DNA of 64,000 nucleotides from Isoetes taiwanensis (lineage: Eukaryota; Streptophyta; Lycopodiopsida; Isoetales; Isoetaceae). The position numbers and the translations under genes were made by a program. The notes below the pieces were generated by a model. The model was not told the origin of the DNA. It saw nothing but the letters and a program-made list of their open reading frames with translations, and did no database searches. Below are positions 16,535 through 27,262 of this stretch, piece by piece. Location: the NCBI GenBank assembly GCA_021234155.1, contig JAJEKV010000054.1, positions 8,516,655 to 8,580,654 of the forward strand, read 5' to 3'. Position 1 is the stretch's first letter. Each line of letters opens with the position of its first letter.

Positions 16535-16706
16535 GGGTAGTTTTCGTTTTACAGCCCCCCTCTCCCGGAAAAGCTTTTCCGGGCAATTTTTTTCATGTTT
16601 TTAACACTTTCCGATGTTTTTTATCCGTTTTTTTCCTGTTTTTTCTTCATCTGGAATTTTCCGGTGGTGTTTTCCGGGAGGGGGGGCTGTAAACCGAAAG
16701 TCTTCC
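16535..16706. mobile_element. 172-bp MITE with 8-bp target-site duplication
   Basis: Terminal inverted repeats of about 35 bp are visible: the left end GGGTAGTTTTCG.TTTACAGC then CCCCTCTCCCGGAAAA; the right end is the imperfect reverse complement, finishing GTAAACCGAAAGTCTTCC. It is flanked on both sides by GCCAAATA (16527-16534 and 16707-16714). The paralogous site in the second duplication copy (about 20031-20045) has a single GCCAAATA and no insert, which proves the boundaries. The 8-bp duplication and GG-starting ends fit Merlin-like elements; hAT is the alternative. There is no coding capacity. Confidence 0.88.
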
Positions 16707-16755
16707 GCCAAATATATGCATGGACTCTTACATTCCTTTTATTCCTTTTGAGCAG

Positions 16756-16817
16756 GAGGAGAAGACAGAGGTAACTCTTGATGCTGAAAAGAAGCTTCAA
16801 CGATCACCTTCCACAAG
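16756..16817 (+). other. Exon-like segment (copy 1)
   Basis: Between an AG acceptor and a GT donor lies a 62-bp stretch with an open frame reading EEKTEVTLDAEKKLQRSPST. The sequence recurs at about 20086-20147 with one change (CGA to GGA, R to G). It could be an orphan exon of a lost or displaced gene, but nothing nearby completes it. This is inference only. Confidence 0.2.
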
Positions 16818-18479
16818 GTACACATATATATTAGAACAAGGTACACATTGTATGCATCTAGATGACTAGGTAAATTGGATTTAAGTAGAAATGGTTCATT
16901 GAACTCCATGCTGCTTTACATTTTGTTTCCTACCATGAGGCCTTTGAACTCAGTCCTTACATGTTCTTTATTCATCCTTGCATGCAAGGAATTGGGATTT
17001 AAACTCCAACGCACATTTTTGAAATTTTGATATGCCATTTTAAATGGATAAAATCTATTCCTTATGAAAAATGGAGTCTCTCTTATTAGGTGACGTTTTT
17101 AAAATAAGAATCTGCCATTTTAAATGAACATAATATATTCCTATGCAAGGGAGCATCTCTTATTAGGTAATGTTTGACCTCAAGAATAAGTGGTCATTCT
17201 TTGATTATTGGCAATTAGCATAGATTCCGTTCAAATAGATATAATAGCAGCATTTCGTAACAATTTGTATGATGTCTGCCTTCCAGATTGCAGGTTCCTC
17301 CATGTTTATTCATTGACTAGGAGTTTCAAGGACTGGCAAATTATGGAACAGTTTCTTGCTTGAGTTTTAAAGAATTGAATTGTCCGTATTTATAGACATG
17401 ACCAGCATAATATATTGGTCTACAAACAACATTTCATAACAGCCAGGTTTATGCTATACGACAAGCAAGTGTATGATTTGAGTATAATCAATTTTGTAAT
17501 TTAGCATCCTGCCAGCTATTTGCCCTTAATTAGGATCAAAGTCCTGTTATATGTGGAAAAAACTGGTGTGTGGCTTGGTATGATGCCCCTGATATTCATA
17601 TTATGAAAGCAAAGTTCTAATATTGGGGTGAGTAGTAGTATCATCTTTTATTGGCATCTCCAACTATTTGCCCGTAATCAAGGCTATGTGAATGGAAAAC
17701 AAATGTTGGTTAGATATAATGCTCCAATTAAATATGGAGCATGTATTAGAAAAGCAAAATTAATTATTCACTTTGATCTGGCTGGACGATGCTATGAGTT
17801 TTACATCCAAGTATAAACAAGGTTATTATAGCTTTGAATTTGACCAGGCAAAAAGAAAAGACAAATTGTATTTTTTCCTTTGTATGGCAGGCAATTGTTT
17901 AAGAACATATTCAAGCAATCATGAAGATGAATCATGATTCAATGAATTGATAGACTAATTTTTGGGCTTAAATGATATGGTCGACTAATTCCTCACTTTT
18001 ACAGGAAGCATGTCTGAAACTAAAAAATTCAATGCACTCAAAAAAATCAAACGTTGGAAAGTATATTTTGACAAAAACATAGGGTAGGAAAGTTGAAAAG
18101 GCCATTTGTATCGATTTGCCCACTTATATGGTATAAACGCCTACAATGGGCTTTTTGGGTTTGCAATACCTAAGTGTTCTTTGTTAAGCACAGTATTCTG
18201 GTACTTTGTTGGTGGAGGTCTTGTGGTATTTGGACTTTGCTTTAAAATGACCGCTAGTTTGGATTTTATTCTTGAATTTTTTTTTGTTTGTGAGATCATT
18301 TGAGCATCTAAATCATAATTTGTAGGAAAAGACCTAAAACTCTTGCCAATATACTTAGTGTTTAATCTGTTTTTTCTTGGCCCAAGTTGCTTTCAATTGT
18401 GAACATGAAAAAGGTCATAAGTGCATACTAGAATAACCAAAAGAGATCATAACCACACTAGAACACATCACGGTGCAAG

Positions 18480-19417
18480 TCTTGTGAAGACAACTTAGCA
18501 CGAGCAACATCCAAAATAATGCCCGGGTAAAATAACACTTTCTCTTAGAACACTCACAATTCTAGCCCAACCAAAAGTAGGGATTTCAACTTTGTAATGA
18601 AGATGAAATGTTTCTTGCATTCGAAACTCTTCACAACTCTTACTTTTCTACTTAGCCAAACATGCAACTATGGTTGAAGTAATGGCGGGACAGAATATAA
18701 CACTTTCTATAAAACCCTCACACATCTAGCCTGAGGAAAATCAAGCAACATCAATGAAAAGAACACTTTTAAATTCCTTGCAAATCTAGCCCGATCAGCG
18801 CCCAACCAATGCTTGGCTCCCAAAGCCCCTGCAAATCAAGCTCGAACAGTGCCTAAGAATGCCCACAACGCGTTTAGAAATTTATCAATGATTTGTACAC
18901 AACTCAGAGAACAAGATGGAATATCCCTTCCATCTTCGCAACCGAAATTTGTCGCAACCATTGCAAGGAACTCGCATAAGAATTTGCATTACCTACTCTT
19001 AAAACATTCGTGCCAGGATGATGAAGTCAATTTGGCCTGACATGCATGAACATTGCATGCATTTTTTGGGCAAAATAACACTTTTGTTAACCCTCACACT
19101 TCTAGCTTGAGCAAGGCATATCCAACACAAGCAACACCCATGCAAAATATCACTCCTTTAAAGCCATCTAACTCGACCAACGCCCGAGCAATCTCCGAGC
19201 AACTCTTATTTAGCTCAATCAATGTCTGTGCAAAAATATCATACTTCCCTAAAATATCATACTTCCCTAAAACCCTTGCACATCTGCCCTACAAGCGCCC
19301 CAACAATGCCCGGGCACATGACAATATATACCTTGCTCAATGCTTATTTGCATGCATGGTACTATCATCTTGGGTTCACCAAATGCACACATATCAGCGA
19401 ATGCCCGGCATCGCCTG
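18480..19417. repeat. Degenerate tandem repeat (ACACTTT...CTAGCC family)
   Basis: A motif of the form AACACTTTCT...AACCCTCACA..TCTAGCC.GAGCAA..CC, often followed by CAATGCCCGGGC, recurs at least six times with decay (near 18536, 18700, 18765, 19075, 19150, 19250). Spacing is irregular, about 60-110 bp. There is no coding content. The first units are also inside duplication copy 1 and, partly, copy 2 (21900 onward). Confidence 0.55.
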
Positions 19418-22015
19418 GCACATGGAGTTATTAACCACCCCATTCTCGATTAAAATTCTCTGCATATTGCTTTTGCTTGGGAAAATATTTGTCTTGAGAC
19501 GCCCCCCAACCAATATTGTATATTAGTCCCTTTGCAGCAAATGGAGATCTGCAGTTTTGAAAAAGTATTTTGGTGCTTTTGTAATAGACCTTAGGCTAAA
19601 ATTTCAAACAAAGTAACAACAACGAGGAAAATAAAAAATTGCATGACATCAAGCATTCTAGACGAAACTAAATTGTAAGCAAGCAGAACATTCAAGAAAT
19701 CCACGAGCAGGCAGGCTGAGAAGGTTATTGATATAATTGGAATACCAAGCAATTTGGTGGATTGCCAAGCACCTTCCATGGACAAGAGCCGGTTCACATG
19801 CAACAGTGGTCGGAGAGGGGCCCTGTTATACCCTTTGCAAATTGGTGATGGTCGGCGAGGGCGTGGCATTTTACATGACGGCAGTGTGGGACAAACTCTA
19901 AGAACCTAACAAGTATATTTCCTGTAAAATTTAAGTTAGGCGGAAGGAGCCTATGAAAATCTAGACTTCATCTGGAAAGATATAAAGAAACCCATAGATT
20001 TTGACCGAAAAACTTCCTGCAAATTTTTACCAAGCCAAATATATGCATGGACTCTTACATTCCTTTTATTCCTTTTGAGCAGGAGGAGAAGACAGAGGTA
20101 ACTCTTGATGCTGAAAAGAAGCTTCAAGGATCACCTTCCACAAGGTACACATATATATTAGAACAAGGTACACATTGTATGCATCTAGATGACTAGGTAA
20201 ATTGGATTTAAGTAGAAATGGTTCATTGAACTCCATGCTGCTTTACATTTTGTTTCCTACCATGAGGCCTTTGAATTCAGTCCTTACATGTTCTTTATTC
20301 ATCCTTGCATGCAAGGAATTGGGATTTAAACTCCAGCGCATATTTTTGAAATTTTGATATGCCATTTTAAATGGATAAAATCTATTCCTTATGAAAAATG
20401 GAGTCTCTCTTATTAGGTGACGTTTTTAAAATAAGAATGTGCCATTTTAAATGAACATAATATATTCCTATGCAAGGGAGCATCTCTTATTAGGTAATGT
20501 TTGACCTCAAGAATAAGTGGTCATTCTTTGATTATTGGCAATTAGCATAGACTCTGTTCAAATAGATATAATAGCAGCATTTCGTAACAATTTGTATGAT
20601 GTCTGCCTTCCAGATTGCAGGTTCCTTCCTGTTTATTCATTGACTAGGAGTTTCAAGGACTGGCAAATTATGGAACAGTTTCTTGCTTGAGTTTTAAAGA
20701 ATTGAATTGTCCGTATTTATAGACATGACCAGCATAATATATTGGTCTACAAACAACATTTCATAACAGCCAGGTTTATGCTATACGGCAAGCAAGTGTA
20801 TGATCTGAGTATAATCAATTTTGTAATTTAGCATCCTGCCAGCTATTTGCCCTTAATTAGGATCAAAGTTCTGTTATATGTGGAAAAAACTGGTGTGTGG
20901 CCTGGTATGATGCCCCTGATATTCATATTATGAAAGCAAAGTTCTAATATTGGGGTGAGTAGTAGTATCATCTTTTATTGGCATCTCCAACTATTTGCCC
21001 GTAATCAAGGCTATGTGAATGGAAAACAAATGTTGGTTAGATATAATGCTCCAATTAAATATGGAGCATGTATTAGAAAAGCAAAATTAATTATTCACTT
21101 TGATCTGGCTGGACGATGCTATGAGTTTTACATCCAAGTATAAACAAGGTTATTATAGCTTTGAATTTGACCAGGCAAAAAGAAAAGACGAATTGTATTT
21201 TTTCCTTTGTATGGCAGGCAATTGTTTAAGAACATATTCAAGCAATAATGAAGATGAATCATGATCCAATGAATTGATAGACTAGGGCTTAAATGATATG
21301 GTCGACTAATTCCTCACTTTTACAGGAAGCATGTCTGAAACTAAAAAATTCAATGCACTCAAAAAAATCAAACGTTGGAAAGTATGTTTTGACAAAAACA
21401 CAGGGTAGGAAAGTTGAAAAGGCCATTTGTATCGATTTGCCCACTTACATGGTATAAACGCCTACAATGGGCTTTTTGGGTTTGCACAAACCTCTGTTGG
21501 TGGGTGGGCATATTTTGGTATATGCCAGTGTATACCTAAGTGTTCTTTGTTAAACCTGTTGTTGCAGGTACTTTGTTGGTGGAGGTCATCTGGCGCTGGA
21601 GTTTGCTTTAAAATGACCTTCAATTTAGTTTTTGTGCCGGATTTTTTGTTTGTGAGATCATTTGGCGCATCTAAATCATAATTTGTAGGAAAAGGAACCT
21701 AAAACTCTTGCCAATATACTTAGTGTGCAATCTGTTTTCTTGGCACTAAGTTGCTTTCAATTGTGAACATGAAAAGGTCATAAGTGCATACTAGAATAAC
21801 CAAAGAGATCATAACCACCTACTAGAACACATGCAGATTGCAAGTCTTGTGAAGACAACTTAGCACGAGCAACATCCAAAATAATGCCCGGGTAAAATAA
21901 CACTTTCTCTTAGAACACTCACAATTCTAGCCCAACCAAAAGTAGTCTTCACAACTCTTACTTTTCTACTTAGCCGAACATGCAACTATAGTTGAAGTAA
22001 CGGCGGGACAGAATG
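19418..22015. repeat. Tandem segmental duplication, copy 2
   Basis: Second copy of 15885-18698. It begins GCACATGGAGTTATTAACC, so it carries the last ten or so codons and stop of MCM2 (19418-19453) as a promoterless orphan tail, and continues collinearly to GGCGGGACAGAATGCA. It lacks the 172-bp MITE of copy 1. The shared interior includes the exon-like segment at 20086-20147 and a 62-codon ORF that is identical in both copies (17628-17816 and 20955-21143) but looks non-functional. Confidence 0.93.
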
Positions 22016-22145
22016 CAACTATGGTTGAAGTAACCGGCGGGATAAGAGCCGGTTCACATGCAACAGTGGTCGGAGAGGGGCCGTGTTATACCCTTTGCAA
22101 ATTGGTGATGGTCGGCGAGGGCGTGGCATTTTACATGACGGTGAA
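22016..22145. repeat. Third, partial unit of the segmental duplication
   Basis: After repeating ACTATGGTTGAAGTAA the sequence jumps to GATAAGAGCCGGTTCACATG, which matches 16276-16375 and 19789-19885. It ends at TTTTACATGACGG. The junction lies at the shared GGCGGGA.A motif, so microhomology-mediated or unequal exchange is likely. Confidence 0.8.
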
Positions 22146-22173
22146 GGCCGCGATGGTGCATGTGAATCTAGCC

Positions 22174-23190
22174 TAAGCAAGTACAGATGATGGCGTTTGA
22201 GTATCGAAGGTCTAAAGAGCTCCCGTGCCAATAGACTCAACTTGACCTCAACTGTGAGCCTACCAACCCTTGGTTGCATGCGCTTGGATCACAGCTTAAT
22301 CCTTGAAGGATCTTCCTTGCTCTTGGCCTGCTTGATCATGGATCATAGCAAACAGGCCGAGACGGTTTGCTATGTCGGCCTGTTTGCTATGATCCATGGG
22401 AGGGGAGGGTTGGCTTCCCTTAAACTTAGGTCCGAGCTGGTTCTGTTATCTACGACAGAAATGGGTTAGGCTATGGGAAAGAATGGTAGAAGAACAAATG
22501 ACAGAACAAAGCTGGGTTATGCAAGAATACGACAAGATATTTCTCTTACCGATCATCTTCCAGCTCAAATATTCATCTTCAAATCTACTAAAAAGACTAG
22601 AGAATGAGAAAAAACAAGGGATTTTTTCTTCGGGCTTAAATCATGAGCAAGAACAGAGGTATTTTTCAGGAACATGCAATAAGCACCTTCTAAGCCATGA
22701 GCAACAGGACCAAGAAAATGGTATACGTTGCACACTTTGTTGCATACCAAGTTGTCAATGCCAACTAATCTTATAAAGTGCCAAAGTGGTGAAGGTACTG
22801 GTACCACCAAGGCTAAGGTAGTAGCCACATAGGCTATTAGGGTAGCCATCTAAAGCTGCAATACAGAATTGTTAGGCAAGGACTGATTTTTCCCTAGGTA
22901 ATGAAGGCTAATCTTTCATTAGTGGTGATTGGAAAGGAAGCACACTTAAGTCACTGCTAGTAGTGCTTTTAATGAAGTGGCACGTTCACTAAGGTTAGGA
23001 AGTATATAAAAATCAAGGATCTATTAATGGAGCATGAGTAAAGAGCAAGGAAAATCCTTCAAGGATTAAGCTGTGATCTAAGAGCATGCAACCAAGGGTT
23101 GGTAGGCTCACGATTGAGGTCAAGTCGAGTCTAGGGGGCTCTTTGGACCTTGGACACTCTAACACCATCATATGTACTTGCTTATCCATG
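22174..23190. repeat. Inverted LINE segments, ~150-bp arms
   Basis: 22174-22330 is the reverse complement of about 23040-23190 (shared blocks such as GAGCCTACCAACCCTTGGTT and CAGCTTAATCCTTGAAGGAT). The right arm runs into a plus-strand LINE reverse-transcriptase tail, so the left arm is an inverted copy of part of the same LINE. About 710 bp of unassigned DNA lies between. Confidence 0.75.
22337..22398. repeat. Perfect 24-bp palindrome arms
   Basis: Positions 22337-22360 (CATGGATCATAGCAAACAGG and CCGA) are the exact reverse complement of 22375-22398, with a 14-base loop. The loop itself contains TTTGCTATG, so the arm motif occurs a third time. No transposon family is recognised. Confidence 0.85.
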
Positions 23191-23790
23191 GAAGATGCTT
23201 GCTCATGGGCAATCCATCAAATTGCTCGGTATTCCAGTTGGGATTCATATCAGTGTGGGAGCAACATGGGAAGAGGTCATTAAAGGGTTGGAAAAGCATC
23301 TCTTCTGGTGGGATACTGCAAAGTTGTACCTTGCAGACTGCATTATGTAGCCAAGCCTGTGCTTAGTAGCGCCCCTGTGTATATGGCCATCATTAGAAAC
23401 TTCCTTTGGAGGGATGGATACATAAGCGGGTGCAGTGGTCCATGTGGCCTAGTCCAAGTGTGTCCTGCTTAGTTCATTAGAAGCACACTTATAAGGGTTG
23501 CCTTGTCTTGCCGTCTCCATGGACCAAGATGCAGGAACTCATAGCCATCATTAGAAACTTCCTTTGAAGGGGTACAGAAGCGGGTGCAGTGGTCAGTGTG
23601 GCCTAGTCCAAGTGTATCCTTCCCAAGTGGGCAGGTGGTCTAGATTGACATGCTTCCAACTCCAAAATAAAGCCCTCATTTCAAAATTCATCTGCAGGCT
23701 TTTGAAACATAAGATGACTTTCTTGATCTACGTCTTCTCAAACAGTCGCTTTCTCATTGTGTTCAACTTGGCAAGGTAGCCATTAAACCT
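23040..23790 (+). mobile_element. L1-like LINE fragment (RT C-terminal region)
   Basis: The plus strand near 23200-23350 encodes, in one frame, LAHGQSIKLLGIPVGIHISV followed by WEEVIKGLEKHLFWW and LADCIM, then stops. The LINE at 44.8-46.8 kb encodes nearly the same stretch (KLLGIPVGIHIT...WEETIKGLEKHLFWW), so both belong to one clade. An internal direct repeat (23382-23466 and 23540-23625, GCCATCATTAGAAACTTCCT...) follows. It is a decayed fragment. Confidence 0.75.
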
Positions 23791-23889
23791 CTTTTGCCAT
23801 GGGCACTATTTCACCCACTTCAGCCATTCCCAAACGCCTCGCAGATTATTCGCCGGAAAATCCTCACGGCATATTTTCCCTTATACTTA

Positions 23890-23960
23890 GTGGAAAATCA
23901 CCCTAACGTATTATCCCATTTTCTGAAGCCAAAATGTGTAGCCTAGTGGAAGATCACCCA
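23890..23960. repeat. Left flank repeat matching the DUF1995 5' region
   Basis: Positions 23913-23940 (ATCCCATTTTCTGAAGCC then AAAATGTGTA) are identical to 31072-31099, which lies immediately before the DUF1995 start codon. Weaker similarity continues on both sides (GTGGAA.AT before, TGGAAG after). The two copies flank the 7-kb inverted-repeat element in direct orientation. Confidence 0.85.
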
Positions 23961-23994
23961 CTTTATTGGCTCCCTAAATTGACTAGAGGTGCCA

Positions 23995-24660
23995 AGAGGA
24001 TTCGCTTGAGCGAATCCTCTGGATTTGCTTAAGGGAATCAGGAGGATTCACTCCCGTGAATCCTCCTGATGACATGGCGTCCACGTCTGCTCTAGAGAAG
24101 ATTCGCTTAAGCGAATCCTCGACCCTGGTTAACCAAAATCATGTGAAAAATATCCAGCATTTAATGTCTTGATTTCGCATGCTTGGGAGGATTCACTTAA
24201 GTGAATCCTCTTGTGAGGATCCGCTTGAGTGAATCCTCACAAGCATTTATTTGTCCTTGCTTCGCATGCTTCAAAGCATGCTTGGGGGGATTCACCTAAG
24301 TGAATCCCCCTTTGAGGATTCACTTGTGTGAATCCCCCCAAGCACGAAGCCCAGTGCAGCATGCTTGCAAGTTGCTTGGTGCAAATCGTGCACCTTATTT
24401 TGCACAATGGAGGATTCACATAAGCGAATCCTCCAATATGCACGTATATCTATAGGGCCAGGAATCTTCTCTGCCCCAGAAACCACCTTTATTAACTATT
24501 GAAGATTGACGTATTCGCTTGCTTCAGGGGGGTTAATCCTCCCCCATAAAGATGCACTTGAAGGCCCCCCTCATCAAGACGCATCTTCTTCCCCTTGCTT
24601 AGTCTCTGTCAGCTTCTGGCAATAGTAGAACGATTCGCTTAAGTGAACCGTTCTACTAGG
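23995..24660. repeat. Array of symmetric palindromes, left arm
   Basis: At least eight near-perfect palindromes of 22-28 bp share a core ATTC[AG]CTTAAG[TC]GAAT. They lie near 23995, 24041, 24100, 24187, 24213, 24286, 24313, 24411 and 24632. The outer bases differ from site to site (GAGG, GGGGG, GAACG) but are always matched by their complement on the other side. That is what compensatory change in paired stems, or symmetric protein-binding sites, would give. Spacing is irregular, so this is not a CRISPR array. Confidence 0.85.
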
Positions 24661-25124
24661 AGGGCAAGGCCAAAGATGTTATATATAGAAGACCTTCGGC
24701 CTGTACACATTCATATTCATTGCAGGATCTCGGCTTTCAAGAAGCGCCTTTCAAGAACACAAAGGTGCTCTCTCTCCCTCCCCCTCTCTCTCTCTCTTTC
24801 ATTGATCTCCTTTCTCTGGTAATATGCATCTGCCCCCTTGCTTTTCGCTATTATAGGGTTTTTTTGTAAATATCTCCCTTTCTTGAGTTGGGGCTCCTCT
24901 TCATGAATGTGGGTCACTCTTTTTCCATAATATTCGGGAATGTGCTATATTAATCGCCATGCTTTCTGCCTCTTTGCTAAGTTAATCATTCTTCCTCCCT
25001 TTAGTTCTCGTGTCGAAGAGCATCCTAGCGTCGTGTTCCATTACGTCAATGTATTTAATGCACCCGTTGTCTTGTAGGTTCACTCAAACAGGCAAGTGTC
25101 CGAACACTAGTGCGTCAGCCAACG

Positions 25125-25556
25125 TTAAAGTACCAGGTCTGGTGGAGTCGAATCCACCCCCGGGAGACCAGATGCGATGGGGGGAGGAGACTCTGGATCT
25201 ATCGGTGTTGCACCACTCTTCTGAGGCCTAGATTCAGATATTACTCTCTCATCGGATTGTAACCTAGTGTCCCTACTGCTCGCACCAAATTCAGCCACAT
25301 CGGCATGCAGTCTATCCTGCTCCGCTGCAAAAGAGGGATCAGATGGAACATGGATCCTAGTAGTCCTTGAAGCTGAACGTGAAGATGGGTCTGGGCTGTC
25401 CTCCCGGTGAGAACCCTGTATTTGGATGAGCTCAGCTAATAGCTCCTGCTCTGTTGGCATATGGCCCACCAATCTCTGCGCAATGGCCCAATCATTGAGA
25501 AGCTGATGTGCTTCCCAATCATCGGGCCCAGCCATATCTGTGGTACCTAACCGCAC
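25125..25556 (-). CDS. Unrecognised coding segment in left arm
   Basis: An open frame of about 143 codons on the minus strand. It opens with a conserved block (GPDDWEAHQLLNDWAIAQRL, then GHMPTEQELL), followed by a Ser/Arg/Asp-rich low-complexity tail and PESPPPIASGLPGVD near the end. The right arm encodes the same protein on the plus strand (26850-27262) but with at least one frameshift, so the left copy is the better-preserved C-terminus. The family is not recognised. Confidence 0.4.
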   Translation of the reverse strand: MRLGTTDMAGPDDWEAHQLLNDWAIAQRLVGHMPTEQELLAELIQIQGSHREDSPDPSSRSASRTTRIHVPSDPSFAAEQDRLHADVAEFGASSRDTRLQSDERVISESRPQKSGATPIDPESPPPIASGLPGVDSTPPDLVL

Positions 25557-25584
25557 TCTGATGCATCCTTCATGAAATGGTTGC

Positions 25585-26005
25585 TTTTGTGTAAGTTTGT
25601 GTAAGTTTTTTTTTTTAACTAAGTTCTATGAACTATTTTTTTTTGCTCACTATTTTTCTATGTTGCTTTGATCTTTTAGGATTTGCTCAAGCGAATGCTT
25701 GGCTGCTTTAAAGCCCAGGCGAACCCATTGGTGAAGAAAAATTTGAAGAGCGAGAGGAAGATCGAGTTTGTATAAATTTTTTTTTTCTAGCTAAGTTCTA
25801 TGAACTATTTTTTTTTGCTCACCATTTTTCTATGTTGCTTTGATCTTTTAGGATCTACTCAAGTGAATCCTTGGCTGCTTTAAAGGCCAGGCGAATCCGT
25901 TGGTGAAGAAAAATTTGAAGAGCGAGAGGAAGATCGAGTTTGTGTAAGTTTTTTTTTTCTAGCTAAGTTCTATGATCTATTTTTTTTCTCACTATTTTTC
26001 TATGT
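25585..26005 (+). repeat. 172-bp tandem repeat with duplicated exon-like unit
   Basis: Two and a half copies of a 172-bp unit. Each has a T-rich, intron-like part (AAGTTCTATGA.CTATTTTT ... TTTGATCTTTTAG) followed by an exon-like part (25680-25770 and 25852-25942) ending in GAGTTTG and a GTGTAAG donor. The exon frame reads DLLKRMLGCFKAQANPLVKK then NLKSERKIEF. In copy 2 one codon has become a stop. This looks like a tandem exon duplication. Confidence 0.6.
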
Positions 26006-26059
26006 TGCTTTGATCAATGGTTTAATTAAATCATGTACCTCAGGGCACCAATTTATTAA

Positions 26060-27262
26060 TGGTCTATATCAATCTAGTTCAAATTTTAGTGGGTTCAATA
26101 GAATTTTTTTTCTTGTTTGTGGTTGCAGTTTGTTGCGAATGTCTTTTTCAGAGCAAAGTGCCAGTTGTACACATGGACGAGCGACCATTGCCTTTTAACT
26201 TAGAAAGCGGGGCCCAGAATCCAGCTCGCATTGGAAGCATCGTAGAATGGTATGCTCAAAATCACTTATCTTTTGCATGACAATACGTTGTTTTGCACTA
26301 ATTTATCCAGATTGTTTTATTGTAGGGAGTACCACGACATTTGGTGCCTTATCAGAAGGGTAATTCAAGTGGAAAGCGGTCGTGCCCCTTCGGTTGCACA
26401 GAGATGGATCTGCACTGCGGAGGGGTGCACCCACTTTGTTGACAGAGTATGCCGGGATCCTGGATTCCGTGGTCTCACACGGGATGGGACCTGTGGACAC
26501 CATCAGAGCCACCATCAAGATCACTGGTGGCTCGTTGACAAAAACTCCGGTCCTCGAGCCCAGGCACCGAGAAGTACAGCCAGAATCGCGGCTGAGCACG
26601 AGAGGGCAGCGCGACGACGACAAGATCCACAGATGGCCGCCCGCATGTTGGCGGCCTCGGTGCATTAATGTAGACGCTGGGGCAGGCAAGCGCTACTATA
26701 ATGCGTTTGCAACATATCCTGACACCCGAGGCGGCATTGGAAGCCTTGCCAGAGGGGCCAGATGCTTGGTTGCACGAGGTCAGCATTCAGCACAGGCTAG
26801 AGCGCCAAAGGCTGCAACCATTTCATGAAGGACGCATCAGAGTGCGGTTAGGTGCCACAGATATGGCTGGGCCCGATGATTGGGAAGCACATCAGCTTCT
26901 CAATGATTGGGCCATCGCGCAGAGATTGGCGGGCCATATGCCAACAGAGCAGGAGCTCATTCGAATACGGGTTCTCACCGGGAGGAGAGTCCAGACCCAT
27001 CTTCACGTTCAGCTTCGAGGACTACTAGGATCCCCACTCCATCGATCCCCTCGGTTGTGAGCGGGATAGATTTGCATCGCCGACATGGCTGGCGTAATTT
27101 GATGCTGGCGGTAGAGACACTAGGTTACAATCCGATGAGAGAGTAATATCTGAATCTAGGCCTCAGATGAGTGGTGCAACTCCGATAGATCCAGAGTCTC
27201 CTCCCCCCATCGCATCTGGTCTCCCAGGGGTGGATCTGACTCCACCAGACCTGGTACTTTAA
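26060..27262 (+). CDS. Unrecognised multi-exon coding region in element centre
   Basis: Exon-like pieces on the plus strand: about 26150-26249 (VHMDERPLPFNLESGAQNPA) ending at a GTATGC donor; a second from about 26326 after a TTGTAG acceptor (EYHDIWCLIRRVIQ...), containing a Cys/His cluster (WICTAEGCTHF...CGHHQSHH) that might bind zinc; then, in another frame from 26701, EAALEALPEGPDAWLHEV and the GPDDWEAHQLLNDW block shared with the left arm. Frame changes mean either more introns or decay. The family is unknown; it may be a captured host gene or the element's own protein. Confidence 0.35.

Noticed and set aside
17628-17816. 62-codon ORF identical in both duplication copies (also 20955-21143)
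   Set aside because: Identity follows from the recent duplication and there are no recognisable features or coding constraint.
23995-24660. CRISPR-like array
   Set aside because: Repeats are palindromic, variable and irregularly spaced, spacers are not uniform, no cas genes are present, and the genome is a plant nuclear one.
25125-25170. tRNA-like B box (GGAGTCGAATCC)
   Set aside because: It falls within the conserved coding block GLPGVDSTPPD of the element and is not kept in the right-arm copy.
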